A stretch of 38,015 bases of DNA from Subdoligranulum variabile (GCA_003343905.1 QAKI01000002.1:1-38015), one strand, 5' to 3'; counted from the stretch's first letter, positions 8,150 through 16,436 are shown. Program-made: numbers and translations. Notes: generated by a model not told the origin, from the letters alone.

Positions 8150-9568
8150 TCAGGCGCCGGCCTCTTCGATAGCGGCGTTGGCGCGGTCGAGGATGTTCTG
8201 CATCGTGGTGTCGATGTCCTGCTGGCCCATGCCGTACAGCGGGGCTTCCTCGGTCCAGATCTGGCTCAGGGTGGTATCGGCAGTGCCGACGATCTTCTCA
8301 GACAGGATCTTGCGGTTGTCATCGAACCAGGCGGCCTTCAGGGCTTCGGCGGGGATGCCGTCGCACTCGGCGTAGGTGGGAACCATGTTGTTCTCGATGT
8401 AGTCGTTCTTCTGCTCGTCGGTCAGGTCCACACGGGCGGGAACACGGCCGTAGCCCAGGGTGTACTGGTTCTCGGCGATGCACTTCAGAGCCTCAAAGGC
8501 AGCTTCCTTGTTCTGGGAAGTGGAGGGGATGGCGTAGCAGCCGGTCACCGCGAAGGTGGAAGGCTCCTGGCCCTCCGGGTAAGGCATGGGCAGGATGGTG
8601 CAGGTCCAGTCGCGGGGATACTTCTCGGTATCCGGCAGCATGGAAGCGACCCAGCCGCCGCAGACGAACATGCCGAACTGGGCATTGTCGTAGCTGCCGT
8701 CCTCGTTGGCCACACCGGTGGTCACGAAGGCGTTCCAGGGGTAAACGCCGGCCATGTAGGTGGTGATGTCGGGCTGGATCTTCAGATCGTTGCCCAGGCT
8801 GTAGAAGAACTCAACGCTCTCCTTGAAGCGGGGATCGTCGTAGTTGGAGGTGCCGTCCTCTTTGTAGTGCTCAGCGCCGTTCTGCAGAGCGTACATGTAG
8901 TTGTAGGTGTCGTAGTCCAGCATCAGGGAGCCGTAGATCTCCTCATCCGCGTTGGTCAGCTTCTGAGCGGTCTCGACGTACTTCTCCCAGGTCCAGCCGT
9001 CGGCGGTGGGAACTTCCACACCGGCTTTCTCGAACACCTTGGTGTTGATGAAGGTGCACCAGATGTCGTTGTAAGCGGGCAGGCCGTAGGTCTGGCCGTC
9101 GTCGTACACAGCCAGGTTGTCGCCGAACACGGACTTCATGTCGTAGTTGGCGGCGGTGGCCAGCTCATCCAGCGGGGTCAGCACGCCAGCGTCGTAGAAG
9201 ACCTTCAGCTGGGCGGTGGTGCCGTAGATCAGGTCCAGCTCGTCGCCGGCCTGCAGGCTGACCAGGCGCTTGTCCACTTCGCCGGTGGCAGCCTTGGGGA
9301 TGATGGTGAACTCGATGTTGATGCCGGTCTTGTCCTTGACCATCTGGACCAGGTCCTGCATTTCAGGGCCGGTGGCCTCAGTGTCGGTGGCGGCATAGTG
9401 CAGCGTCACGCCAGCGTAGGGCTTGCTGGGGTCCGCGGCTTCCGCGGTGGCGGAAGTGCTGTCAGCGGCGGAGCTGGTCTCTTCCGCAGTGGAAGAGGAA
9501 GAGCCGCAGCCGGCCAGCAGAGAGGCGGTCATCGTGGCCGCCAGCGTCAGAGCCAGTGCTTTTTTCAT
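8150..9568 (-). CDS. Extracellular sugar-binding lipoprotein of CUT1 ABC transporter
   Basis: A 472-residue solute-binding protein. It has a lipoprotein signal (MKKALALTLAATMTASLLAGCG, lipobox LAGC with Cys21) and then a Ser/Thr/Ala-rich linker. The mature part has family 1 binding-protein features such as KVFEKAGVEVPTADGWTWEKY, GMFVCGGWVASMLP and AVTGCYAIPSTSQNKEAAFE. It would be anchored outside the membrane and present oligosaccharides to the two permeases encoded next. The ribosome site GAAGGAG lies about 8 bases before the start. It is the first gene of the eight-gene operon and reads from the divergent region shared with the fucosidase. The ligand cannot be read from sequence. From the operon, a uronate- or galactoside-containing oligosaccharide is expected. 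Confidence 0.93.
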   Translation of the reverse strand: MKKALALTLAATMTASLLAGCGSSSSTAEETSSAADSTSATAEAADPSKPYAGVTLHYAATDTEATGPEMQDLVQMVKDKTGINIEFTIIPKAATGEVDKRLVSLQAGDELDLIYGTTAQLKVFYDAGVLTPLDELATAANYDMKSVFGDNLAVYDDGQTYGLPAYNDIWCTFINTKVFEKAGVEVPTADGWTWEKYVETAQKLTNADEEIYGSLMLDYDTYNYMYALQNGAEHYKEDGTSNYDDPRFKESVEFFYSLGNDLKIQPDITTYMAGVYPWNAFVTTGVANEDGSYDNAQFGMFVCGGWVASMLPDTEKYPRDWTCTILPMPYPEGQEPSTFAVTGCYAIPSTSQNKEAAFEALKCIAENQYTLGYGRVPARVDLTDEQKNDYIENNMVPTYAECDGIPAEALKAAWFDDNRKILSEKIVGTADTTLSQIWTEEAPLYGMGQQDIDTTMQNILDRANAAIEEAGA

Positions 9569-9674
9569 GTCGAAACTCCTTCTTTGTGATTTGGTTGGGT
9601 GGGGAGTGCCCGCCCCGGATTGCGTTCCTATTTTACAGCGTGTCCAGCGGTTTTACCATAGGCGGTTTTTTATA

Positions 9675-9703
9675 TTTATCCGCTTTTTTTGACTTAATGA
9701 CAG
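9675..9703 (-). promoter_or_regulatory. Candidate promoter of the binding-protein/lyase operon
   Basis: On the minus strand CTGTCA (9698-9703) and GATAAA (9675-9680) are separated by 17 bases. The -10 region overlaps an AT-rich tract that also offers TATAAA one step further, so the exact box is uncertain. The leader to the first gene would be roughly 100 bases. Confidence 0.45.
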
Positions 9704-9744
9704 AGTTATGACAAGGGCTGACTATGGACCGCAAAAAATGCGGA

Positions 9745-9773
9745 TGTACATTTTGCGCAAAAATGTCTATACT
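9745..9773 (+). promoter_or_regulatory. Fucosidase promoter with an operator in its spacer
   Basis: TGTACA (9745-9750) and TATACT (9768-9773) are 17 bases apart. The spacer holds an inverted repeat, ACATTTT (9748-9754) and AAAATGT (9760-9766) around GCGCA. Bound protein there would block polymerase, so this looks like a repressor operator. The cognate regulator is unknown. Neither LacI protein in the window has an obvious matching site elsewhere. Confidence 0.6.
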
Positions 9774-9849
9774 GCTGCCATAAGCTGCCCCTATTACCCA
9801 TAGAACGCGCCCCGGCCCGTACAAAAGTCCCTAAAAGGAGAGACCCCCT

Positions 9850-11268
9850 ATGCAAAACCAGCCGCCTTTGACCGACGCGGTGCGCCGCGCCGCCAGCGTC
9901 ACCCCCAGCCCGCGCCAACTGCGCTGGCAGGAACTGGAATTTTACGGCTTTATCCACTTCGGCATGAACACCTTCACAGGGCGGGAATGGGGCGATGGTA
10001 CCGCCAGCCCCGCCCTGTTCGACCCGCAGGACCTGGACCCCGACCAGTGGGCGCAGGCGGCGGCCGCCGCCGGGATGCGCGGCCTGATCCTGACCTGCAA
10101 GCACCACGACGGCTTCTGCCTGTGGCCCAGCCGCTATACCGACTACACGGTGGCGGCCAGCCCGTGGCAGGGCGGCAAGGGCGACGTGGTGCGCCAGACC
10201 GCCGAAGCCTGCCGCCGGGCGGGCATCAGGTTCGGGGTCTACCTGTCCCCCTGGGACCGGCACGAGGCCACCTACGGCAGCGGCGAAGCCTACAACCGCT
10301 TCTATCTGAACCAGTTGACCGAGTTGCTGACCGGCTACGGCGAACTGTTCTGCGTCTGGCTGGACGGCGCCTGCGGCGAAGGGCCGGACGGCCGGGTGCA
10401 GCACTATGACTGGCAGGGCTGGTATGACGCGGTGCGCCGCTACCAGCCGGGGGCGGTGATCTGCGTCAGCGGGCCGGACGTGCGCTGGTGCGGCAACGAG
10501 GCGGGCCATACCCGCCCCGCCGAGTGGAGCGTGGTCCCCGCGGCGCTGCAGGACCCCGACTATACTGCGGCCCGCAGCCAGCAGGCCGACGACGGGAACT
10601 TTGCCCGCCATTTTGACGCGCAGGACGACGACCTGGGTTCCCGCGCGGCGCTGGAACACGCAGGCCCCCTGGCCTGGTACCCGGCCGAGGTGGACACATC
10701 GATCCGGCCGGGCTGGTTCTACCACCCGGAGGAGGACGCCCAGGTGCGCACGGCCGAGGAACTGTTCGGCCTGTATGTGCAGGCGGTGGGTGGCAACGCG
10801 TCGCTGCTGCTCAACCTGCCGCCCATGCCCACGGGCCGCCTGGCGGAGCCGGATCTGGCCAGCCTGCGGGAACTGGGGGCGCTGCTGCGCGCCCGCCTGG
10901 GCCGGGACCTGGCCCCCGCCGCCCATTTTGCCGCCGATACCGCCGCCCCCGGCCACGACGCCGGGCAGGCGCGCCCCGGCGAGCCCGGCTGGTGGCAGGC
11001 GGCCGCAGGGCAACAGACCGCCCGCCTGACGCTGCGGTTCGACGCGCCCACGCCGGTGCGGTATCTCTCGCTGCGGGAGGAACTGACCGTGGGCCAGCGC
11101 ATCGAGGAAGGCCGCGTTCTGGCCGACGGGCGGGAAGCCGCGCGCTTCACGGTGGTGGGCGCGCGCCGCATCTGCGACCTGGGGCAGACGGTGACCTGCA
11201 CCGAACTGACGATCTGCCTGGACGCCAGCCGCACCGAACCCACCCTGCGGGAGATCTGCGTCTATTGA
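9850..11268 (+). CDS. GH29 alpha-L-fucosidase
   Basis: A retaining exo-fucosidase, 472 residues, without a signal peptide and therefore cytoplasmic. GH29 features: WQELEFYGFIHFGMNTFTG (26-44), GLILTCKHHDGFCLWPS (78-94), GIRFGVYLSPWDRHE (125-139), the nucleophile segment CVWLDGACGEG (168-178, candidate Asp172) and GNASLLLNLPPMPTGR. The C-terminal 110 residues (VRYLSLREELTVGQRIEEG onward) look like a beta-sandwich accessory domain, as in the alpha-1,3/1,4-type (GH29-B) enzymes. The ribosome site AAAAGGAG lies about 9 bases before the ATG. It is divergent from the ABC operon and shares its control region. Removing fucose from Lewis-type structures would expose Gal-beta-1,3-GlcNAc, the substrate class of GH112, linking both enzymes. 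Confidence 0.92.
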   Translation: MQNQPPLTDAVRRAASVTPSPRQLRWQELEFYGFIHFGMNTFTGREWGDGTASPALFDPQDLDPDQWAQAAAAAGMRGLILTCKHHDGFCLWPSRYTDYTVAASPWQGGKGDVVRQTAEACRRAGIRFGVYLSPWDRHEATYGSGEAYNRFYLNQLTELLTGYGELFCVWLDGACGEGPDGRVQHYDWQGWYDAVRRYQPGAVICVSGPDVRWCGNEAGHTRPAEWSVVPAALQDPDYTAARSQQADDGNFARHFDAQDDDLGSRAALEHAGPLAWYPAEVDTSIRPGWFYHPEEDAQVRTAEELFGLYVQAVGGNASLLLNLPPMPTGRLAEPDLASLRELGALLRARLGRDLAPAAHFAADTAAPGHDAGQARPGEPGWWQAAAGQQTARLTLRFDAPTPVRYLSLREELTVGQRIEEGRVLADGREAARFTVVGARRICDLGQTVTCTELTICLDASRTEPTLREICVY

Positions 11269-11314
11269 GCGGACCCCCGCCCGGCGCAGCAAAATCGCAG
11301 ACAATATACAGCAA

Positions 11315-11352
11315 GGCCCCAGACCTCTGCCGTGCGGCAGGGGTCTGGGGCC
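11315..11352. terminator. Bidirectional terminator between fucosidase and XRE gene
   Basis: A GC-rich hairpin with arms GGCCCCAGACC and GGTCTGGGGCC (extended by TGCCG/CGGCA) follows the fucosidase stop by about 45 bases. T-rich bases (TGTTTGCGTTTTG) follow on the plus strand and TTGCTGTATATTG on the minus strand, so it may serve both converging genes. Confidence 0.8.
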
Positions 11353-11407
11353 TGTTTGCGTTTTGCGGCGTGCCGGGCAGGGGGCAGGCGGGGACCGCCC
11401 GCGCGCG

Positions 11408-11803
11408 TCACTGGGGGTTGGCGTCCTGCCGGGACGGGTCCTCCACGCATTTGAGCAGTTCTTCGGCCGAAACATGGTACAGTTTCGCCAGCGCCATCAG
11501 GTTCGAGGTGTTGGGGTCGCTGGTGCCGTTCTCCCACTTGGACACAGCCTGCCGGCTGACGCCGAGCGTTTCAGCCACGAACTCCTGCGTCATCTGGCAG
11601 CGCAGACGGTGTTCTTTCAGGGCTTCGCCCAGCGAACGGGCGACCAGCTTCTTTTCCTCCCGCACCTCTTTGGAGTTGATGTATTTTTTCAGCGCCCGCA
11701 CTACCAGAATGAACAGGTAGACGATGGCCCCGAATACGGCGGCCCAGAACAGCAGATAGAGCATAGCAAACATGAACGGCAAGAACGTTACGATGGATTT
11801 CAT
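11408..11803 (-). CDS. Membrane-tethered XRE-family helix-turn-helix protein
   Basis: A 131-residue protein with one or two hydrophobic stretches at the N-terminus (about 4-37, FLPFMFAMLYLLFWAAVFGA and IVYLFILVV), a basic, charged linker (KKYINSKEVREEKKLVARS), and a complete Cro/C1-type helix-turn-helix at about 59-118 (LKEHRLRCQMTQEFVAETLG, VSRQAVSKWENG, NLMALAKLYHVSAEELL). XRE proteins bind DNA. This one appears held at the membrane with the DNA-binding part at the C-terminal end, the reverse of the common order. The ribosome site GAAAGGAA lies 6-8 bases upstream. It is a single gene, convergent with the fucosidase. No target is visible. It could sense membrane state, or be an anchored repressor. 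Confidence 0.8.
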   Translation of the reverse strand: MKSIVTFLPFMFAMLYLLFWAAVFGAIVYLFILVVRALKKYINSKEVREEKKLVARSLGEALKEHRLRCQMTQEFVAETLGVSRQAVSKWENGTSDPNTSNLMALAKLYHVSAEELLKCVEDPSRQDANPQ

Positions 11804-12181
11804 AAAAATATTCCTTTCGCGGGGGCCGGGGCGCGCCCCGGCGGTGTGGCTTTATTGTACAGGAAACGGGCGCAAATATCCAGTGCCGCCTGCGGCGGAT
11901 GGCCGTGCCCGGCACAGCCCCGTTTTGCAGGTGCGCCGCTGTCCTGCTTGCAGGCCCAGTGTACCCCCAAAAGGCCGGTTGCCGCTACCAACTATCCCGC
12001 AAAAGTTGGTTGCGCAGCGGTTTACAGCGCCCAAACGCCGCCCAAAACCGCCGGAATAGCCAAAAAGTGGCTGCTGGGTAATATTGTTCTCTATGTGCAA
12101 ATCCGCTATAATGGTATTAGTCTTTTTAGTGTTCTGTTGTACATTCCACCTGCGGTGGCTGCGCGCATGGAGAAAGCGAAC
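11804..12181. other. 378-base intergenic region between the XRE gene and the MFS gene
   Basis: No gene is seen. It contains a 16-base palindrome CCGGGGCGCGCCCCGG (11826-11841) in the leader of the XRE gene, a minus-strand TACAAT-like -10 without a good -35, an AACTTTT/GTTGG-containing imperfect inverted repeat near 11985-12015, and the strong plus-strand promoter listed separately. Confidence 0.5.
12084..12112 (+). promoter_or_regulatory. Promoter of the MFS-LacI genes
   Basis: TTGTTC (12084-12089), a 17-base spacer and a perfect TATAAT (12107-12112). The start codon at 12182 gives a leader of about 60 bases. The region is clearly more AT-rich than its surroundings. Confidence 0.8.
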
Positions 12182-13354
12182 ATGAAGAAAAAATCCCGTT
12201 TGCAGAGCCGGTTCTGCTGGATGTATGCCCTATATTTCGGCGGCTATATGTCATTCTTTTCTTTTTATGGCGTACTGCTGCGCCAGCATGGGGCGGGGGC
12301 TGCCTCGCTGGGCGTTTTATCTGCCGGGACCGCGGCGGCCAATCTGCTTTCGCTGGTGGTTTCCGGCCATTTGGCAGACCGTATGCGGGCTTCCAAAAAG
12401 ATATTGCTGGTCAGCGGGGGATTGTCGGCCGTATGGGGGCTTTTTCTTTTGGGAGCGATCCCGTCGCTTGCAGCTACATGGGCGGTAATCATCCCGGTCA
12501 GTTGTTTTGATTATGCGCTGATCGGTATGCTGGATGCCATGACTAATACCGCCGCACGCAGTGGTGCCGGTGTCCAGTATAGTTCCGCCCGCGCATGGGG
12601 GGCTTTGTCAGGCGCGGTGATCTCGATGGGGCTGGGGCAGCTTTTACATCGAATCGGCACAGAACAGATCGTCTGGTTCCATTTGGCATTTTATGTGGCG
12701 CTTCTTGTTGTGGCGTATCGGCTGCACCCGGTCGGGGAGCCGGTGCTGCAAAAGCAAAGCCGCCCGGAGAAGGGAAAAATATTCCCTGGATATGGACGGT
12801 TTGTCATGGCGGTCCTGCTTCTGTTTTTGGGGTGGCGTGCTTTGATGACCTACTTGCCCAGTATGGTCGTTGATTTTGGCGGCGACAGCCGGCAGCAGGG
12901 CTGGATCATGGCGGAACTGAGTTTTTGTTCCATGGCAGGGCTGTGGCTGTACCCCAAGCTGCGGCGATATGCCGGAGCCAAGCTGTTTCTGCTGGTGGGA
13001 GCGCTCTGTATGGTGATCCGGCTGGCGGCGATGGCATTCCTTTCCTCCCTGATGCCGCTGGCCCTGGTACAGGGGCTGGAATTGGTCTCGTACGGGCTGT
13101 TTCAGCCGGCAGCGATGGAGTACATCAGCACCCGTGTTTCATCGGGACAGCGCGCCACGGCGCTGAGTTTGTATACGGCTTTGCAGATGCCAGCCGGGAC
13201 GATCCTTGCCAATGCGATCGCGGTTCCTGTGTTACAGGTCGGGAATACCCGGGAAATGTTTGGAATCTTTGCGCTGCTGGCGTTGGCGGGGTTGCTGCTG
13301 CTGGCTGTACAGATGAAAGAATCAAAACAGGTGGAAGGAATGGACCATGCGTGA
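12182..13354 (+). CDS. MFS transporter (MFS_1-like, LacY-type group)
   Basis: A 390-residue membrane protein with about 12 hydrophobic segments. The first helix region reads MYALYFGGYMSFFSFYGVLL, followed by the loop motif GHLADRMRASKK between helices 2 and 3, a family hallmark. The second half begins GYGRFVMAVLLLFLGWRAL. It resembles the nucleoside/oligosaccharide:H+ symporter group, so small sugars or glycosides are likely cargo. The start is ATG 12182, preceded by GGAGAAA at good distance. An in-frame ATG 15 bases earlier has no ribosome site. It overlaps the downstream LacI gene by 8 bases, so the regulator probably controls this transporter and the following hydrolase. The coding sequence is less GC-rich than the left-hand locus. 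Confidence 0.85.
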   Translation: MKKKSRLQSRFCWMYALYFGGYMSFFSFYGVLLRQHGAGAASLGVLSAGTAAANLLSLVVSGHLADRMRASKKILLVSGGLSAVWGLFLLGAIPSLAATWAVIIPVSCFDYALIGMLDAMTNTAARSGAGVQYSSARAWGALSGAVISMGLGQLLHRIGTEQIVWFHLAFYVALLVVAYRLHPVGEPVLQKQSRPEKGKIFPGYGRFVMAVLLLFLGWRALMTYLPSMVVDFGGDSRQQGWIMAELSFCSMAGLWLYPKLRRYAGAKLFLLVGALCMVIRLAAMAFLSSLMPLALVQGLELVSYGLFQPAAMEYISTRVSSGQRATALSLYTALQMPAGTILANAIAVPVLQVGNTREMFGIFALLALAGLLLLAVQMKESKQVEGMDHA

Positions 13355-14405
13355 ATCGTTCAAGAAGATTACCATGACGGATGTTGCCCGCCGGGCGGGG
13401 GTGTCGCCGGCTGCTGTGTCCCGGTATTTCAACCATACCGGCTACCTTTCCCCGGAAAAACAGGACCAGATCCAGCGTGCGGTCCAGGAACTGGGATACA
13501 CACTGGATGAGGAACATCGCAGCCGGTATGCGCAATGGAAAGTTTTTGCCATTATGATCCCGCCATTTACAGGGGCGCACTATTTCACCGAAATGGGAGC
13601 GCAGTTTGAAAAAAATGCCGACCAGCAAGGGTTTCACGCGTTGATCTACCGGCCGGATTTTTTTGGACATACGCTTTTGGAAAATCTCAAACAACTTTTA
13701 CAGGAACGCCTGGCGGGAATTTTTATCGCCAGCCTTCCCGCACTGGCATTGACAGAGGAAGAACTCGACTTTATTGCCAACAGTGAGGTCCCGATCCTGT
13801 TGCTGTCGGAGTTCGTGCAACCTTACCCGCAGTTGAATTGCCTTTTGCTGCAAAACCGGCAGGCCGCTGATGAAGCGGTCCGGCACATGGCCGCAGCCGG
13901 CTGCCGCCGCCTGGCATTTCTTGGCCCGCCGGCATCCCAAAACAAGGCGGCGGCCCAGCGGAGCCGGGGATTTTTGGATGCCGCGCAGGGATCGGGGCTG
14001 ACGGCGCAGGTGTTTGAAGAGCCGATCCTCCCAAGGTTGGAACCGGGGCTGGGGTGGAAAGCAGCCAGGAAAGCATTTTCCGAAGGGACAGAGTGGGACG
14101 GACTGCTGTGCTGGTCGGACGTCTATGCGGCGGGGGCGTTATGGTATTTGAACCAGACAGGGCGGGACGTGCCGCGCCAGGTCAAGATCATGGCGTTCAA
14201 TGACGAATATGCACCATATCTGTGCCCGCCGGTAAGCACTATGTATATTGATCCCGATGAAGTGACCCGGCTGGCGGTAGAACAGTTGAGCCGCTTGCAG
14301 GACCCGGTGCAGCGGATGATTACAAAACAGGTCCCGGTGCCGCTTCGATTGATCCCACGTGCTTCAACGGCACAGCGATGGGGAGAGGAAAGCGCCGGTA
14401 TCTGA
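13347..14405 (+). CDS. LacI-family transcriptional regulator
   Basis: A 352-residue repressor-type protein: LacI helix-turn-helix (TMTDVARRAGVSPAAVSRYF, 9-28) with hinge region SPEKQDQIQRAVQELGYTL, then a periplasmic-binding-like effector domain (WKVFAIMIPPFTGAHYFTE; HMAAAGCRRLAFLGPP; WDGLLCWSDVYAAGALWYL; VKIMAFNDEYAPYLCPPVST). The effector is probably a sugar. The gene overlaps the MFS gene by 8 bases and is followed 201 bases later by the alpha/beta hydrolase gene, which has its own promoter with a 12-base palindrome downstream that is a candidate operator. Two-base or longer spacing changes in the recognition helix (SPAAVSRYF rather than SxATVSRVL) suggest a less common operator than GTAAGCG types. 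Confidence 0.9.
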   Translation: MRESFKKITMTDVARRAGVSPAAVSRYFNHTGYLSPEKQDQIQRAVQELGYTLDEEHRSRYAQWKVFAIMIPPFTGAHYFTEMGAQFEKNADQQGFHALIYRPDFFGHTLLENLKQLLQERLAGIFIASLPALALTEEELDFIANSEVPILLLSEFVQPYPQLNCLLLQNRQAADEAVRHMAAAGCRRLAFLGPPASQNKAAAQRSRGFLDAAQGSGLTAQVFEEPILPRLEPGLGWKAARKAFSEGTEWDGLLCWSDVYAAGALWYLNQTGRDVPRQVKIMAFNDEYAPYLCPPVSTMYIDPDEVTRLAVEQLSRLQDPVQRMITKQVPVPLRLIPRASTAQRWGEESAGI

Positions 14406-14462
14406 AATTTTTCACAGGAAATTCTGATAAAAGCAGCCTGTCAGATTCGGGGATTCTGCGAA

Positions 14463-14513
14463 TTGTCTTTTGCCGCAGATGCCCCTATAATAAAGAAAAC
14501 AAAGAACGTTCTT
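14463..14513 (+). promoter_or_regulatory. Promoter and candidate operator of the membrane hydrolase gene
   Basis: TTGTCT (14463-14468), 17 bases, perfect TATAAT (14486-14491). A perfect 12-base palindrome AAGAACGTTCTT (14502-14513) lies from about +4 of the expected transcript start, a roadblock position that fits control by the LacI gene just upstream. The leader to the start codon is about 110 bases. Confidence 0.7.
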
Positions 14514-14606
14514 CTATGGCTGCGCAGCCCTTCCGGGGGATATTCCCGCCCCATGTCTTGACTGACGGGAATTCCTCTATCTGAATTTACAGGAGGGCAT
14601 GACAAA

Positions 14607-16358
14607 ATGAAACGAAGTAAACGCGGTATTGTGCTGGCGGCGGCGATCGTTGTGTTTTTGATCAGCCTGTTTATGTTGCAGGCAACTTTGACTGGCGGAT
14701 TCCAGGTCGAGCAGCGCAGTGTCAACTGGTACACAGATGAGGAAGTGAACCTTTCCGGCACGTTGTACGTCCCGGCCAATGCTACGGCAGAAACCCCGGC
14801 GGCAGCAATTTTGGTGGCGCCCGGCGGCAATACGCCGCATACATTCTATGCAAGCTACTGTATCGAGCTGGCGCGCAGAGGATATGTGGTGCTGGCGTAC
14901 GATTATTATGGAACGGTGGCGTCGGATTTCTCCAACGACGGCAGTTCGGGTGCAATTGCCGCCATGAAGTACCTGACCAGTTTGTCTTTTGTGGACGCGG
15001 ATCGTCTGGGAGCCACCGGGCATTCCAACGGCGGCGCGCAGGCTTCGGCTGCGATCACCAGTGAATATGCGGCCGGTGCAGCGAACCGCAGCGTTGTTTT
15101 CATTGGCTGTGGCATTTCCAGCGAGGACCTGACGGTGTATGACCATGTGAACCTTGCGGCGATCTGGGGCAAGCTGGATGAAGCGGGTCAGGGAACATTC
15201 TGGGATACGTATCATGAAGATGCTCTGAATTTCGGCAGTTTTGCGACGCTTGTCGGCGTGGACAGTTCTGAGGTCCAGGTCGGCAACTGGTATAAAGACC
15301 CGCAGACGGGTGCATCCCGCGTCGTCTATACTCCCAACACGTTCCACAGTATGTCGAACATTATGCCGGACTGCGTCAGCAATATCATCGCCTATTTTGA
15401 CACGACGCTGGGCGGGAATGTGACAGGGCTGGACGCCGGCGACCATATTTATATGTGGCAGGAACTGGCTGTGCTGGCTATGGCTGTCAGCCTGTGCGTA
15501 ATGATCTTCCCGGCGGGGGCGATTTTGCTGGATATGCCGTTTTTTGCCTCGCTCAAGCGGCCGGTGCCGAAAGCACGTGCCCGGGCGGATGGAAAGTTCT
15601 GGGTATTCCTGCTGGTTCCGGCGCTTTTGCAGACGCTGATCGTGGAGGCAACGGTCATTCAGGGGCAGGAGATCATGGGCCTGCTTCCCAACGTGTTCCA
15701 GGTGCAGAGTACCAACGGGTTTGTGTGGTGGTTCTTCCTTTCTGCACTGATCGCCATTGCATTCTTTGCCGTGCGAATGTTCGTGGATAAAACGATCGAC
15801 CGCGGCGAGGCGCTGGCGCGTATGCGCACGACCCCGGTCAATCTTGGCAAAGCGATCCTGTTTGGTGCAGCGACCATCAGTGTACCGTATCTGTTTGCAC
15901 TGCTGGGGGCTGGCCTGACCGGCGGCTGGTACGGACGGGTTTTTCAGACGTATTTTGCGCCGATCACCGCCAACCGTGTTCCGATGATCCCCGTCTATGC
16001 GATCCTTTTCGGGGTGTTGTTCTCGGTCTATGCCTGGCTGCAGGCGGACGGTTTCCGGCTGAAGAATGGCAGCCCTGCCGTGAACTATCTTCTGACATTG
16101 TTGGCAAACGCGCTGCCGGCACTGCTGTTCGTTGGGTATATCTTTGGCAGATTGCTCCTGACCCATGTCACGCCGATCTCCGGGCGCGAGATGTCCCGCG
16201 CCAACGGCGCTATGATGGGCATGCTTTTGCTCTACTTTGTGATCGCCAAGGTGGTTACTTACTTCTACAAAAAGACCGGCAATATTTATGTCTGTGCCAT
16301 GGTGAATACGCTGTTTGTGGTCTGGTTGTCCATCAACACGCAGCAGTTGGTCGTTTGA
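14607..16358 (+). CDS. Membrane protein with extracytoplasmic alpha/beta-hydrolase domain
   Basis: A 583-residue fusion of an esterase/dienelactone-hydrolase-like domain with a polytopic membrane region. After an N-terminal anchor helix (8-28) come strand and loop motifs VNLSGTLYVP, AILVAPGGN (oxyanion region) and YVVLAYDYYG, the nucleophile elbow GATGHSNGGAQ (candidate Ser140), and a late TPNTFHSMS that could supply the catalytic His. From about 285 on there are seven or eight predicted helices (ELAVLAMAVSLCVMIFPAGA; FWVFLLVPALLQTLIV; WWFFLSALIAIAFFAV; KAILFGAATISVPYLFALLG; VYAILFGVLFSVYAWL; and others). The catalytic part would lie outside the membrane. AGGAGG precedes the ATG by about 10 bases. 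The reaction is unknown: deacylation of a lipid, glycan or peptide precursor is possible. Confidence 0.8.
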   Translation: MKRSKRGIVLAAAIVVFLISLFMLQATLTGGFQVEQRSVNWYTDEEVNLSGTLYVPANATAETPAAAILVAPGGNTPHTFYASYCIELARRGYVVLAYDYYGTVASDFSNDGSSGAIAAMKYLTSLSFVDADRLGATGHSNGGAQASAAITSEYAAGAANRSVVFIGCGISSEDLTVYDHVNLAAIWGKLDEAGQGTFWDTYHEDALNFGSFATLVGVDSSEVQVGNWYKDPQTGASRVVYTPNTFHSMSNIMPDCVSNIIAYFDTTLGGNVTGLDAGDHIYMWQELAVLAMAVSLCVMIFPAGAILLDMPFFASLKRPVPKARARADGKFWVFLLVPALLQTLIVEATVIQGQEIMGLLPNVFQVQSTNGFVWWFFLSALIAIAFFAVRMFVDKTIDRGEALARMRTTPVNLGKAILFGAATISVPYLFALLGAGLTGGWYGRVFQTYFAPITANRVPMIPVYAILFGVLFSVYAWLQADGFRLKNGSPAVNYLLTLLANALPALLFVGYIFGRLLLTHVTPISGREMSRANGAMMGMLLLYFVIAKVVTYFYKKTGNIYVCAMVNTLFVVWLSINTQQLVV

Positions 16359-16390
16359 CCATTCAGAAATTTCCTGCAATATAAAATCAG

Positions 16391-16436
16391 GACCGGCGTC
16401 CACCCTTTGATCTGAAAAAGGGGGCGCCGGTCTTTT
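16391..16436 (+). terminator. Terminator of the hydrolase gene
   Basis: Arms GACCGGCG...CCCTTT and AAAGGG...CGCCGGTC are followed by TTTTGCG, about 33 bases after the stop codon. Confidence 0.85.

Noticed and set aside
12167..12169. Upstream ATG of the MFS gene
   Set aside because: No ribosome site. ATG 12182 has GGAGAAA at proper distance.
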